This document shows positions 52,995 to 62,058 of a stretch of DNA of 64,000 nt, in pieces. This DNA is from Paraburkholderia caribensis (GTDB lineage Bacteria; Pseudomonadota; Gammaproteobacteria; Burkholderiales; Burkholderiaceae). The stretch lies in the NCBI RefSeq assembly GCF_002902945.1, contig NZ_CP026101.1:2418001-2482000 (forward strand). Direction: 5' to 3'. Position 1 is the first letter of the stretch. The number at the start of each line of letters is the position of its first letter. The notes below the pieces were generated by a model, which saw only the letters and a program-made list of their open reading frames with translations, did no database searches and was not told where the DNA came from. The position numbers and the translations under genes were made by a program.

Positions 52995-54647
52995 TCAAAG
53001 CTGCGCCGAAAGCCGCTTGATCTCGCGGTTGAGCACGCGCTCGTTATCGGAGTAATCGATCGGCACGTCGATCACATGCACACCCGGCGTCGCGAAGCAT
53101 TCACGCACGAGCGGCGCGAGTTCCGCCGCCGACGCGACGCGATGCCCCTGCGCGCCATAGCTCTTCGCGTAATCGACGAAGTCGGGGTTGCTCAGCGTCA
53201 TTCCGTAGTCCGGAAAGTTCATGTTCTCCTGCTTCCAGCGGATCATGCCGAACGCGTCGTCGCGCACGATCAGCACGACAAGATCGAGCTTCATCCGCAC
53301 GGCCGTCTCCAGTTCCTGCGAGTTCATCATGAAGCCGCCGTCGCCGCACACGGCCATCACCTTGCGCTCGGGATGAACGATCTTGGTCGCGATCGCCGAC
53401 GGCAGCCCCGCGCCCATCGACGCGAGCGCGTTGTCGAGCAGCAGCGAGTTCGGCTCGTGCGCACGGTAATAGCGCGCGAACCAGATCTTGTACATGCCAT
53501 TGTCGAGACAGATGATGCCGTCGACGGGCATCGTCTCGTACACGTCATGGACGACGCGCACCGGGTACATCGGAAAGCGGTCGTCGTGCTGGCCCTTCGC
53601 AAGATGCGCTTCGAAATGCTCCTTGATCTCCTTGAAACGCGCGAAATCCCAATGCTCGCCCTTGCCTTGCAGCGCTTCTTTCAACTGCCAGACAGCGTTG
53701 GCGATATCGCCGACCACTTCGATCTGCGGGAAGTACACGGTGTCCACTTCCGCGCCGAGAAAGTTGACGTGGATCACGGTCCTCTCGCCCGCGTCGGCGC
53801 CGCGCATGAAGAACGGCGGCTTTTCGATCACGTCGTGACCGACGTTGATGATGCAGTCGGCGTGATCGATCGCGCGGTGCACGAAGTCGCCGTCCGACAG
53901 CGTCGCGTTGCCGAGCCACAGCGGATGCGATTCGTCGATCACGCCCTTGCCCATTTGCGTCGTGAAGAACGGGATGCCGATCTGGTCGACGAATTCGCGC
54001 AGCATCTTGCGCGTGGTCTTGCGGTTGCCGCCCGCGCCGATCATCAGCAGCGGATGCTTCGCCTCGACGATCGCCTTCACCGCGTGCGCAACCGCCTTTT
54101 CCTCGGCAACGGGACGCCGGCTGTAGCTCTTTGGAATCGGCTTGCCGTCACCCTCTTCATGCGCGACGTCTTCGGGCAGTTCGAGATGGGTCGCGCCGGG
54201 CCGCTCTTCCTCGGCCTGACGGAACGCCTCGCGAACCGACGCGGGAATGTTGGCAACCGACACGATCTGCCGCGTGTACTTGGTGAGGGGCTCCATCATC
54301 CGCACCACGTCGACGATCTGGAAATGACCCTGCTTGCTCGATTTGATCGGCTTCTGGCCGGTGACCATCAGCATCGGCATGGCGCCGAGCTGCGCATACG
54401 CGGCGGCCGTCACGAAGTTGGTCGCGCCGGGCCCGAGGGTCGCGAGACACACGCCCGTGCGTCCCGTCAGACGGCCGTAGGTCGCGGCCATGAAGCCCGC
54501 TGCCTGTTCATGGCGGGTCAGCACGAGCTTGATTCTGGAGCGGCGCAGCGATTCGAGGAGATCGAGATTTTCTTCGCCGGGAATGCCGAACACGTACTCG
54601 ACGCCTTCAGCCTCCAGCGATTTGACGAACAGATCCGATGCTTTCAT
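52995..54647 (-). CDS. Acetolactate synthase-like thiamine diphosphate enzyme
   Basis: 550 residues. The Pyr domain holds VEYVFGIPGEENLDLL and the catalytic Glu (LTRHEQAAGFMA); the PP domain has the cofactor motif CGDGGFMMNSQELETAVRM with downstream Asn. RMMEPLTKYTRQI also fits. It would join two pyruvates to acetolactate. No regulatory subunit gene (ilvN) adjoins and a dehydrogenase gene follows, so a catabolic or side role is likely rather than branched-chain synthesis. MKASDLFVKSLEA at 54647 is chosen, with GGGGAG upstream region; a frame upstream to 54779 has no similarity. Confidence 0.9.
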   Translation of the reverse strand: MKASDLFVKSLEAEGVEYVFGIPGEENLDLLESLRRSRIKLVLTRHEQAAGFMAATYGRLTGRTGVCLATLGPGATNFVTAAAYAQLGAMPMLMVTGQKPIKSSKQGHFQIVDVVRMMEPLTKYTRQIVSVANIPASVREAFRQAEEERPGATHLELPEDVAHEEGDGKPIPKSYSRRPVAEEKAVAHAVKAIVEAKHPLLMIGAGGNRKTTRKMLREFVDQIGIPFFTTQMGKGVIDESHPLWLGNATLSDGDFVHRAIDHADCIINVGHDVIEKPPFFMRGADAGERTVIHVNFLGAEVDTVYFPQIEVVGDIANAVWQLKEALQGKGEHWDFARFKEIKEHFEAHLAKGQHDDRFPMYPVRVVHDVYETMPVDGIICLDNGMYKIWFARYYRAHEPNSLLLDNALASMGAGLPSAIATKIVHPERKVMAVCGDGGFMMNSQELETAVRMKLDLVVLIVRDDAFGMIRWKQENMNFPDYGMTLSNPDFVDYAKSYGAQGHRVASAAELAPLVRECFATPGVHVIDVPIDYSDNERVLNREIKRLSAQL

Positions 54648-54889
54648 GGGGAGTCTCGCTTGACGAACGAACGCAGACCGGGCCGCTGCGACGTATGCAG
54701 CGGCACGCGGACAAGGATGATCGGAGACGATGACAGCCGCGCCGATGCATCGAGACGGGGCGCGGCCTGTGCGTGGCACACAGCTTACTACCGGAGGCGA
54801 AAACGTGTTGCTTCACGCGCAGGCGGTGGGGATGCGCGGCGAGCCGCGTGACCAGCGAGAGAGACTGGAACTGCGAAACGGCAAAAAAA

Positions 54890-55261
54890 TCAGCGGACGA
54901 TCGTCACGCAGTCGGACAGCAACGGCGGCGCGTCCTCGCCCTGCATCGCGTCATAGAGGGTGGCCTGCGGGCCCTTGGTCCACCACGTGTAGCTACCCGC
55001 CTGATACTTCGCGCCGGAGCCGGACAGCACGTTGACGAACAGCATCTGCCGGCCTTTCACCGGCAGCACCGCGAAGCTCTGACCGTTGGTTGCGTTCAGA
55101 TAGGTGACTTGCAGGATGCGCCCCGTCGCGCAGGTGTACTTCTGGATCACGCGGTGCGAAGTGCGGATATCGGGCAACGGCGACAACCCGGCGGCGCGGG
55201 CCACGCCCGACGCCGCGACGAACGCCAGCACGCCCACCGATGCAACCCACCGTCTGCTCAT
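54890..55261 (-). CDS. MliC-like periplasmic lysozyme inhibitor
   Basis: 123 residues. A signal peptide (VASVGVLAFVAASGVARAAG) leads to a MliC fold: VIQKYTCATGRILQVTYLN, SFAVLPVKGRQMLFV, SGAKYQAG and the tail LLSDCVTI with the partner Cys for the first (CATGR). No lipobox, so it is the soluble periplasmic form. Such proteins block C-type lysozyme of hosts. The start at 55261 has GAGGCATTCA upstream. Confidence 0.83.
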   Translation of the reverse strand: MSRRWVASVGVLAFVAASGVARAAGLSPLPDIRTSHRVIQKYTCATGRILQVTYLNATNGQSFAVLPVKGRQMLFVNVLSGSGAKYQAGSYTWWTKGPQATLYDAMQGEDAPPLLSDCVTIVR

Positions 55262-55323
55262 TGAATGCCTCGCTTCGTGACGCTCTTTTGTTATGACTAC
55301 GCGACCCGGCCGAAGTTTGCGGC

Positions 55324-55533
55324 TCATGGATCGATCACGTCGGCGCATGCGTCGGTCGGCGCGGCGGCCACGTGGCCGACCACGGGAACGATCTTGAGTC
55401 CCGCCGAGGCGATGCGGCACGGCGCAGCGGCCAGCCCGCAGCCGCTCAACGCGGCCATCAACCCAATCGACGCTGCCAGCGACGCGATACGCCGCGCGAC
55501 CTTGCTGCCTGACTGTCTAGCTTTCACACGCAC
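55324..55533 (-). CDS. Small lipoprotein, DUF6726-like
   Basis: 69 residues. LAASIGLMAALSGCG is a type II signal peptide with a lipobox (LSGC). The short mature part AAAPCRIASAGLKIVPVVGH then AAPTDACADVID has two more cysteines and is recognisable from other Burkholderiaceae. Function unknown. The start is GTG at 55533 with AGGAGCG about ten bases before. It lies 62 bp upstream of the MliC-like gene. Confidence 0.7.
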   Translation of the reverse strand: MRVKARQSGSKVARRIASLAASIGLMAALSGCGLAAAPCRIASAGLKIVPVVGHVAAAPTDACADVIDP

Positions 55534-55600
55534 TCCGCTCCTGGTCCGCCCCGCGATCTACCCGCCTCGAGCGGCGACGTGCGAATCGCCATCCGTTCTC

Positions 55601-56815
55601 TCACTTCGCCGACACCGGCTTGACAGCGGCAGCCGCCTGCTTGGCGCGCTGCAGCGCTTCGCCGATATCGCTGCCCGTTGCGAGCGCCACGCCCATGCGG
55701 CGCTTGACGAAGCTCTCGGGCTTGCCGAACAGGCGCAGGTCCGCGCCCGGCACGGCGAGCGCCTGCGCGACGCCTTCGAAGGCGATGCCCGTTTCGTCCA
55801 ACCCGCCGTAGATCACGGCCGACGCGCCCGGCGCGCGCAAGGTCGTATCAACCGGCAAGCCGAGAATGGCGCGCGCGTGCAACTCGAACTCGGAGAAACG
55901 CTGCGACGCGAGCGTCACGAGCCCGGTGTCGTGCGGACGCGGGCTGACCTCCGAGAACCATACGTCATCGCCGCGCACGAAAAGTTCCACGCCGAACAGG
56001 CCCCGGCCGCCGAGCGACGTCGTCACCTTGTCGGCGATGTCGCGCGAGCGTTCGAGCGCGCGCGGGCTCATCGGCTGCGGTTGCCACGATTCGACGTAGT
56101 CGCCCGCAACCTGCACGTGGCCGATCGGCTCGCAGAAACTGGTGGCCGTCTGCTGCGTGGCGGAATCGATCGCGCGCACGGTCAGCTGCGTGATCTCGTA
56201 TTCGAAGTTGATGAACCCTTCGACGATCACGCGCCCGTGATTCACGCGCCCGCCCGCCATCGCGTATTGCCATGCCGGTTCGACATCGGAGTCGCTGCGC
56301 AGAACGGACTGCCCTTTGCCTGACGACGACATGACCGGCTTCACGACGCACGGATAACCGACCTTCGCGATGCCCGCCTTCAGTTCGTCGATCGAATCGG
56401 CAAACGCGTACGGCGACGTGGGCAGGCCGAGTTCCTCGGCGGCGAGGCGGCGGATGCCTTCGCGGTTCATGGTCAGTTGCGTCGCGCGCGCGGTCGGGAT
56501 CACTTCGGCGACGCCTTCCGTTTCGATGGCGGCCAGTGCGTCGGTGGCGATGGCCTCGATTTCCGGCACGATCAGATGCGGGCGCTCTTTTTCGACGAGC
56601 GCGCGCAACGCCTTCGCGTCAGTCATGTCGATCACGTGCGAACGGTGCGCGACCTGATGCCCCGGCGCGTTCGCGTAGCGGTCGACCGCGATCACTTCGA
56701 CGCCGAGCCGTTGCAACGCGATGATCACTTCCTTGCCCAGTTCGCCCGCGCCGAGCAGCATGACGCGCGTAGCCGAGGTCGAAAGAGGTGTGCCGATGCG
56801 TTGGCCGATCATCAT
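55601..56815 (-). CDS. purT: Formate-dependent GAR transformylase (phosphoribosylglycinamide formyltransferase 2)
   Basis: 404 residues, ATP-grasp fold. VMLLGAGELGKEVIIALQRL, PEIEAIATDALAAIETEG, KPVMSSSGKGQSVLRSD and EVSPRPHDTGLVTL are conserved. It formylates GAR from formate and ATP, the folate-independent route for purine step 3, next after the PurD step encoded elsewhere in the window. MMIGQRIGTPL at 56815 is chosen; the frame to 57019 is not similar. Confidence 0.96.
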   Translation of the reverse strand: MMIGQRIGTPLSTSATRVMLLGAGELGKEVIIALQRLGVEVIAVDRYANAPGHQVAHRSHVIDMTDAKALRALVEKERPHLIVPEIEAIATDALAAIETEGVAEVIPTARATQLTMNREGIRRLAAEELGLPTSPYAFADSIDELKAGIAKVGYPCVVKPVMSSSGKGQSVLRSDSDVEPAWQYAMAGGRVNHGRVIVEGFINFEYEITQLTVRAIDSATQQTATSFCEPIGHVQVAGDYVESWQPQPMSPRALERSRDIADKVTTSLGGRGLFGVELFVRGDDVWFSEVSPRPHDTGLVTLASQRFSEFELHARAILGLPVDTTLRAPGASAVIYGGLDETGIAFEGVAQALAVPGADLRLFGKPESFVKRRMGVALATGSDIGEALQRAKQAAAAVKPVSAK

Positions 56816-57181
56816 GGAAGCTCCAGAGAATTTGTGACAAAAAGCGGGTGGAATGAATGACTGCGCCGATGTTAACATGCGCGGCCCCTGCGGCTGCGCC
56901 CGCCGCGTGCCGATAACCCGTGTGGGGAGCGCGTCGCGGGCGACCTTGCCGGGCGTGCTGTCAGGCGGCTGGGGCGGCGGCGAGCCATGCCGGTGAAACC
57001 GTTGCGCAACGGACTGCAACCGCGGGGCGAACGGCGTGGTCGCGGCAACCCTGCGTTTTTGCCGATGCCGCCTGTACCCGCCTTACCGCCTATACCTTTT
57101 GTTCACCCGCGTTTGCGCTCGCATGCGGCAAGCGTAGTGCGATACCCTTACGCCTTCGCCAGTTTAGAGAGGAACGACGAT
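56816..57181. other. Divergent intergenic region purT / META lipoprotein
   Basis: 366 bases with an ATGTTAACAT palindrome (56869-56878) about 55 bp before purT that could be part of its promoter or an operator. The rest is GC-rich; no separate gene is supported. Confidence 0.4.
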
Positions 57182-57790
57182 ATGCAGCCCACGTCTGCCA
57201 CGCAACGCGACGCACGCTCGAGCGCCACCCCCGACGCATCGTCGCATGCACCTGACACGGCTGCGCGCGTGTCGCTGCGCCGGCGCGCGGGTCATGCGCT
57301 GGCCGTCGTGTCGATGGCCGCGTCACTGTCCCTGCTCGTCGCCGCCTGCTCGATGCCGAAACATCCCGACACGGAAGCCCCGCCGCCCGATCCGTTCAAC
57401 CCCGCGGCCACGCAACTGCTCGACAACACCGAATGGCAACTCAGCGGCTGGAAGCTCACGTCGGGCAGCACGCGCGAAGTGCCGGACGGCGCGAGCGGCG
57501 AACCCATCACGCTCCAACTGTCGACGCAAACAGGCCAGCGCCGCGCCAGCGGCTTCTCCGGCTGCAACCGCTATACGGGCACGTACATGCTGAAGGACGG
57601 CAAGCTGAGCTTCGGGCCGCTCGCGGGCACGCGCATGGCATGCGCGACGCCGGGCGGCAAGATCGAAGGCGCGTATCTCGCCGCGCTTGCGCATGTCGAG
57701 CGCTCGGGCGTCGACATGCGCAAGCCGCAACAACTTGAGCTGATCCTCGACAACGGCGACACGCTCGTGTTCGCGCGGCGCGGTCAATGA
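57182..57790 (+). CDS. META-domain (HslJ-like) lipoprotein
   Basis: 202 residues. A long, polar N-terminus (about 40 residues) leads to a hydrophobic stretch and lipobox LLVAACS, so the mature protein is lipid-anchored. The META domain follows: NTEWQLSGWKL, FSGCNRYTGTYMLKDGKLSF, MACATPGG and LELILDNGDTLVFAR. HslJ is a heat-induced outer-membrane protein linked to novobiocin resistance in E. coli; the role here is inferred only. AGAGAGGAACGACGAT precedes the ATG at 57182. Confidence 0.85.
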   Translation: MQPTSATQRDARSSATPDASSHAPDTAARVSLRRRAGHALAVVSMAASLSLLVAACSMPKHPDTEAPPPDPFNPAATQLLDNTEWQLSGWKLTSGSTREVPDGASGEPITLQLSTQTGQRRASGFSGCNRYTGTYMLKDGKLSFGPLAGTRMACATPGGKIEGAYLAALAHVERSGVDMRKPQQLELILDNGDTLVFARRGQ

Positions 57791-57916
57791 CCGCGTGGCC
57801 GGCGAACGTCAACTGTATCGGGACGCCGCGCGCCGCGCGGCATTCGCTCGCGGATACGGCCCGCTTTGCCCAGTTAAACTCGATGGATCGCGCGCTCGCG
57901 CATCCGTCATTCGTTG

Positions 57917-60900
57917 ATGTCTAGCATGCAAACGGTAGTTTTCGGCTGGTTCGGCGCTTCCGCCGTCTGGTTTCTTCCCCTGTTGTGGCGTCTCGTGAAG
58001 TCCGTGCTGCCGGGCGGCGCGGGCCTGCGCGGTCCCGGCACGATCCGGCTGTGGCTCGGCTTCGTCTGCGTGCTGATCGCGAGCTGCACGCTGGAGGCGT
58101 CGCTCGTCAACGTGCAGGGGCTCGACGGCTTCGGGCATGGACTGTCGGCGGGTCTCACGCATCTGATGGGGCGCGTCGCGACGCCGCTCGTGATGCTCGG
58201 CCTGTTCGCGGTTTCGCTGCCGTGGCTCATCGGTTTCAGATGGCCGTCGTTCTTCGCCTGGGCCAACGAGGCATTCGGTCTTGGCCTGTCGCGTAGCGCG
58301 CGCGAAGACGAACCGCGCGGCCACGCCTCGCGTGCCGTCGAGTCGGCGCCGTCCCATAGCAGCGCGCCGATCAATACGATGGCGCCAAAAGCCAATGGGC
58401 GTTATGCGCGGCCGACCGTGTGGCGGCCGCCTTCCACGACGCGCGCCGCGAGCGCTACGAGCGCCGCCGTCGCGGCGGGCGAAGCGATGGGCATGCCGGG
58501 TGGCTCGGCAGTGGGTAGCGGCGGCGGCGTACGCAACGCCGGCGGCCATGCGGCGGGCGGTGCGCAAGCAAGCCCCGCCTCCGTCCATCGGCCGGGCGCA
58601 CCCAGGCCGTGGACGCCCGCCGAACCGGTCGCGCCCTCCGGCTGGCTCAACACCGACACGCCGCGCGCGCATTCGCGCGACACGGTGGCTCCGCTGATGG
58701 AAGCCGCGCGCGTCGCGGCCACGCCGCCGACGGTCTTCGGCAGCACGGCGGCCCTGCAATCGTCGAAAGCCGCGGCGGCCAATGCCGGGGCGCGCGGCCC
58801 GTCGGTGAATCCCGCCGTCGCGTCGGCGCGCTCGGCGGCCTTGCGCGGCGCGACGCTCGCGCAGAGCCGTCAGACGGCATCGGTCGGCGCGGCAACGCCC
58901 GCCGCGCCGACGCGGCGAGCCGTCGCGCCGTCCGCTTCGCCCGGCATGCGCCGCGACACGCCGAATCTCAAAGTGCCCGCCTACACGCGCGCCAACCCAC
59001 CCGCCCAAGCCGTCGCGCCCGCGTCGAGCGTGCAGGAAACCCTGCGCAGCATCGAGGAAAACGCGGCGCGCTGGACGACCCTCGCGGGTGCGAGTCTCGC
59101 CCGGCGCACGGCGAGCGATCCGGCGAAGGTCGTCGACACGCGCAGCATGCCGGTTCCTGCCGATGGAGTGCATGCGCAGACGCCGTCCGCTAGCGGCACG
59201 GCGGTCGAGGCTTCCATGGGTTCCGCGAGCGCGGTGGGCGTATCGGGCGTGTCGGGCGTGTCGGGCGTATCGGGCGCGGCGGCCGTCGCTGCCGTCGATC
59301 AGGCCGTGTCCGCACTCGAAGCTGCCATTGCCACGCACACGACGCCCGCTGCGGAAACAGTTGCGCCTTCGGAATCAGCAAACGCAGCCGAGCGCAACGA
59401 AGAGGCGGCTCAAGCGCTTGTGGCCGCGCCATCCGTGACGCCGTCGGCTGTTGAGCAATCGCAGGTCGCGGGGGCAGAGCCGCCAGCGCAAACCGCCGCC
59501 GCCGAGCAAACGGATTCGGCTCGCGTGGAGCCCGCGGTTGCGCCCGCTCAGCCGAGCGCAATTGCCAGCGATGTGACGGCAAGCGCAATTCCCGTCGAGC
59601 CGCACACGCAGACTCACGCCGCGCAGGAGATTGAACAGGCCGTTGCAACGGCTGTGTCCGAGCCAGTTGAACCGCAACGGCAGGCCGTTGCCGAACAGAT
59701 CGTGACACAAGCGATCGCGCAACACGTGGCGGCCGCTGTCCCGACCTCCACGCCGTCCGAACCGGCGACCAGCATCGCATCATCCGGGCAACCGGCGGCG
59801 CCTTCGACGCAGGCATCGACGCCCGCCGTCGAATCCGCGCCCGCCGATGCAATCGCAACGCCCGCACAACTCGCTTCGACGCAGTTCGACGCGCACGAAA
59901 CGGCAGCGAGCCAGCCGGAATGGCCAGCGCCAACCGCCGTCGCGCAGCAGCCAGCGACTGTCGCTCACGCCGTCGAGTCCGCAACCGCCGCTGAAGCTCC
60001 CGTTGCGCCGTCAACATACATCGCGAGCGACACTGCCTCGCCCGCAGCGGACGAGCCCGAGTTCGCCGAACAGACTGAGACCGCCCCTACCCCGCTTGCG
60101 CCATGGGATGCGATCACGCAATCCGTGTCGCTCATGCGTGTGGCTTCGGCAACCGGTCCAACGGGACAACAGGCGCATCATGCATCGGTGTCGAACGCGC
60201 CTGCATACGGCGAAGCTGACACGCCTCGTGAACCTGTCGACGCGTCGACCGCGCTCGACGGCACATCGAACGAGACCGCACCCGAAGCAGCTTCGAACAT
60301 CGTGCGCTTCCCGGGCCCGTCCCTCGTTGCGCCAGCGCCTGAACAGAACGCGGCCGACGAATTCGAGCCAGACCTGACGCAAGACGAGCCCGTCGACGCG
60401 CAACAGGCGCCGCCTGCCGCCACCCCGCCCCGCCCTGCCGTGCGCGGCCACAGCGGTCCCGCTTTCGAGTTTTACGCGCCTGCCGCCTCGCACATCGAAC
60501 TGCCGGCGCTCGATCTGCTCGCGCCCGCCTCGTCCGACGCCGAGCCCGTCAGCGAAGAAAAGCTCGCCGAAACGGGCGCGCTGATCGAACAGCGCCTGCA
60601 GGAATTCAAGGTACCCGTGACGGTGGTCGGCGCATCGGCGGGACCCGTCATCACGCGCTTCGAAGTCGAGCCGGCGCTCGGCGTGCGCGGCAGCCAGATC
60701 GTCGGGCTGATGAAGGATCTGTCGCGGGGTCTCGGTCTCACGTCGATCCGCGTCGTCGAGACGATTCCCGGCAAGACCTGCATGGGTCTCGAACTGCCGA
60801 ATGCCAAGCGTCAGACGATCCGTCTCTCCGAAATTCTCGAAGCCAACGTCTATCAGAAGTCCGCGTCGAATCTGACGCTGGCGATGGGCAAGGACATCAC

Positions 60901-61972
60901 CGGCCACCCGGTCGTCACCGATCTCGCGAAGGCGCCGCACATGCTGGTCGCCGGGACGACGGGCTCGGGCAAGTCGGTGGCGATCAACGCGATGATCGTC
61001 TCGCTGCTGTACAAGGCGACGCCCGAAGATGTGCGAATGATCATGATCGATCCGAAGATGCTGGAGCTTTCCGTGTACGAAGGCATTCCGCATCTGCTCG
61101 CGCCTGTCGTGACGGACATGAAACTCGCCGCGAACGCGCTCAACTGGTGCGTCGGCGAGATGGAGAAGCGCTACCGGCTGATGTCGGCCGTCGGCGTGCG
61201 CAACCTGCAAGGCTTCAACCAGAAGATCCGCGACGCCGCCGCGAAAGAGAAGAAAATCGGCAATCCGTTCTCGCTGACGCCCGACGCGCCCGAGCCGCTG
61301 TCGCCGCTGCCGCTGATCGTCGTCGTGATCGACGAACTGGCCGACCTGATGATGGTCGCGGGCAAGAAGATCGAAGAACTGATCGCGCGGCTCGCGCAAA
61401 AGGCCCGTGCGGCGGGCATCCATCTGATTCTCGCGACGCAGCGCCCCTCCGTCGACGTGATCACGGGTCTCATCAAGGCGAACATCCCGACGCGCGTCGC
61501 GTTCCAGGTATCGTCGAAGATCGACTCGCGCACGATTCTCGACCAGATGGGCGCCGAGTCGCTGCTCGGCCAGGGCGACATGCTGTTCCTGCCGCCCGGC
61601 ACCGGCTATCCGCAGCGCGTGCACGGCGCGTTCGTCGCCGACGAGGAAGTGCATCGGATCGTCGAGCATCTGAAGCAGTTCGGCGAACCGGAATACATCG
61701 AAGGGATTCTCGACGGCCCGGCGACGGATGGCGGCGGCGCGCAGGACCTCTTCGGCGAAACGCCGGATGCGGAAGCCGATCCGCTGTACGACGAAGCCGT
61801 CGCGTTCGTCGTGCGCACGCGCCGCGCGTCGATCTCGGCCGTGCAGCGGCAGTTGCGCATCGGCTATAACCGCGCGGCGCGGCTCGTCGAACAGATGGAG
61901 ACGGCAGGCCTCGTGTCGGCGATGGGCATCAACGGCAGCCGCGAAGTGCTCGCGCCAGGGCCGGCGGAATGA
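57917..61972 (+). CDS. ftsK: Large DNA translocase FtsK
   Basis: 1351 residues. Membrane helices lie in residues 5-120. A linker of roughly 750 residues rich in Ala, Pro, Thr, Gln and Glu follows (about 120-870). The motor begins near 880 (GALIEQRLQEFKVPVTVVGA) with Walker A AGTTGSGKSVAIN near 1015 and Walker B IVVVIDELADLMM. The C-terminal gamma winged helix (RTRRASISAVQRQLRIGYNR) reads the KOPS sites that steer it toward dif. It acts at the septum in chromosome segregation. No trxB or lolA adjoins, so this may be the second, longer FtsK of the genome (inference). The frame also offers TTG at 57914 and ATG at 57926. Confidence 0.95.
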   Translation: MSSMQTVVFGWFGASAVWFLPLLWRLVKSVLPGGAGLRGPGTIRLWLGFVCVLIASCTLEASLVNVQGLDGFGHGLSAGLTHLMGRVATPLVMLGLFAVSLPWLIGFRWPSFFAWANEAFGLGLSRSAREDEPRGHASRAVESAPSHSSAPINTMAPKANGRYARPTVWRPPSTTRAASATSAAVAAGEAMGMPGGSAVGSGGGVRNAGGHAAGGAQASPASVHRPGAPRPWTPAEPVAPSGWLNTDTPRAHSRDTVAPLMEAARVAATPPTVFGSTAALQSSKAAAANAGARGPSVNPAVASARSAALRGATLAQSRQTASVGAATPAAPTRRAVAPSASPGMRRDTPNLKVPAYTRANPPAQAVAPASSVQETLRSIEENAARWTTLAGASLARRTASDPAKVVDTRSMPVPADGVHAQTPSASGTAVEASMGSASAVGVSGVSGVSGVSGAAAVAAVDQAVSALEAAIATHTTPAAETVAPSESANAAERNEEAAQALVAAPSVTPSAVEQSQVAGAEPPAQTAAAEQTDSARVEPAVAPAQPSAIASDVTASAIPVEPHTQTHAAQEIEQAVATAVSEPVEPQRQAVAEQIVTQAIAQHVAAAVPTSTPSEPATSIASSGQPAAPSTQASTPAVESAPADAIATPAQLASTQFDAHETAASQPEWPAPTAVAQQPATVAHAVESATAAEAPVAPSTYIASDTASPAADEPEFAEQTETAPTPLAPWDAITQSVSLMRVASATGPTGQQAHHASVSNAPAYGEADTPREPVDASTALDGTSNETAPEAASNIVRFPGPSLVAPAPEQNAADEFEPDLTQDEPVDAQQAPPAATPPRPAVRGHSGPAFEFYAPAASHIELPALDLLAPASSDAEPVSEEKLAETGALIEQRLQEFKVPVTVVGASAGPVITRFEVEPALGVRGSQIVGLMKDLSRGLGLTSIRVVETIPGKTCMGLELPNAKRQTIRLSEILEANVYQKSASNLTLAMGKDITGHPVVTDLAKAPHMLVAGTTGSGKSVAINAMIVSLLYKATPEDVRMIMIDPKMLELSVYEGIPHLLAPVVTDMKLAANALNWCVGEMEKRYRLMSAVGVRNLQGFNQKIRDAAAKEKKIGNPFSLTPDAPEPLSPLPLIVVVIDELADLMMVAGKKIEELIARLAQKARAAGIHLILATQRPSVDVITGLIKANIPTRVAFQVSSKIDSRTILDQMGAESLLGQGDMLFLPPGTGYPQRVHGAFVADEEVHRIVEHLKQFGEPEYIEGILDGPATDGGGAQDLFGETPDAEADPLYDEAVAFVVRTRRASISAVQRQLRIGYNRAARLVEQMETAGLVSAMGINGSREVLAPGPAE
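59240..59275 (+). repeat. Four 9-bp tandem repeats within ftsK
   Basis: GTATCGGGC, GTGTCGGGC, GTGTCGGGC and GTATCGGGC in a row, in frame, encode VSG four times at residues 442-453 of the FtsK linker. Probably length-variable by slippage. Confidence 0.85.
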
Positions 61973-62058
61973 GCCGCTTCCAGAATGGAACAGCGCCGCT
62001 GCGAGAACGACAATAGCCGGACGCAGCGGCGACACCCGCCTCTTTCACACTGCCGTCA

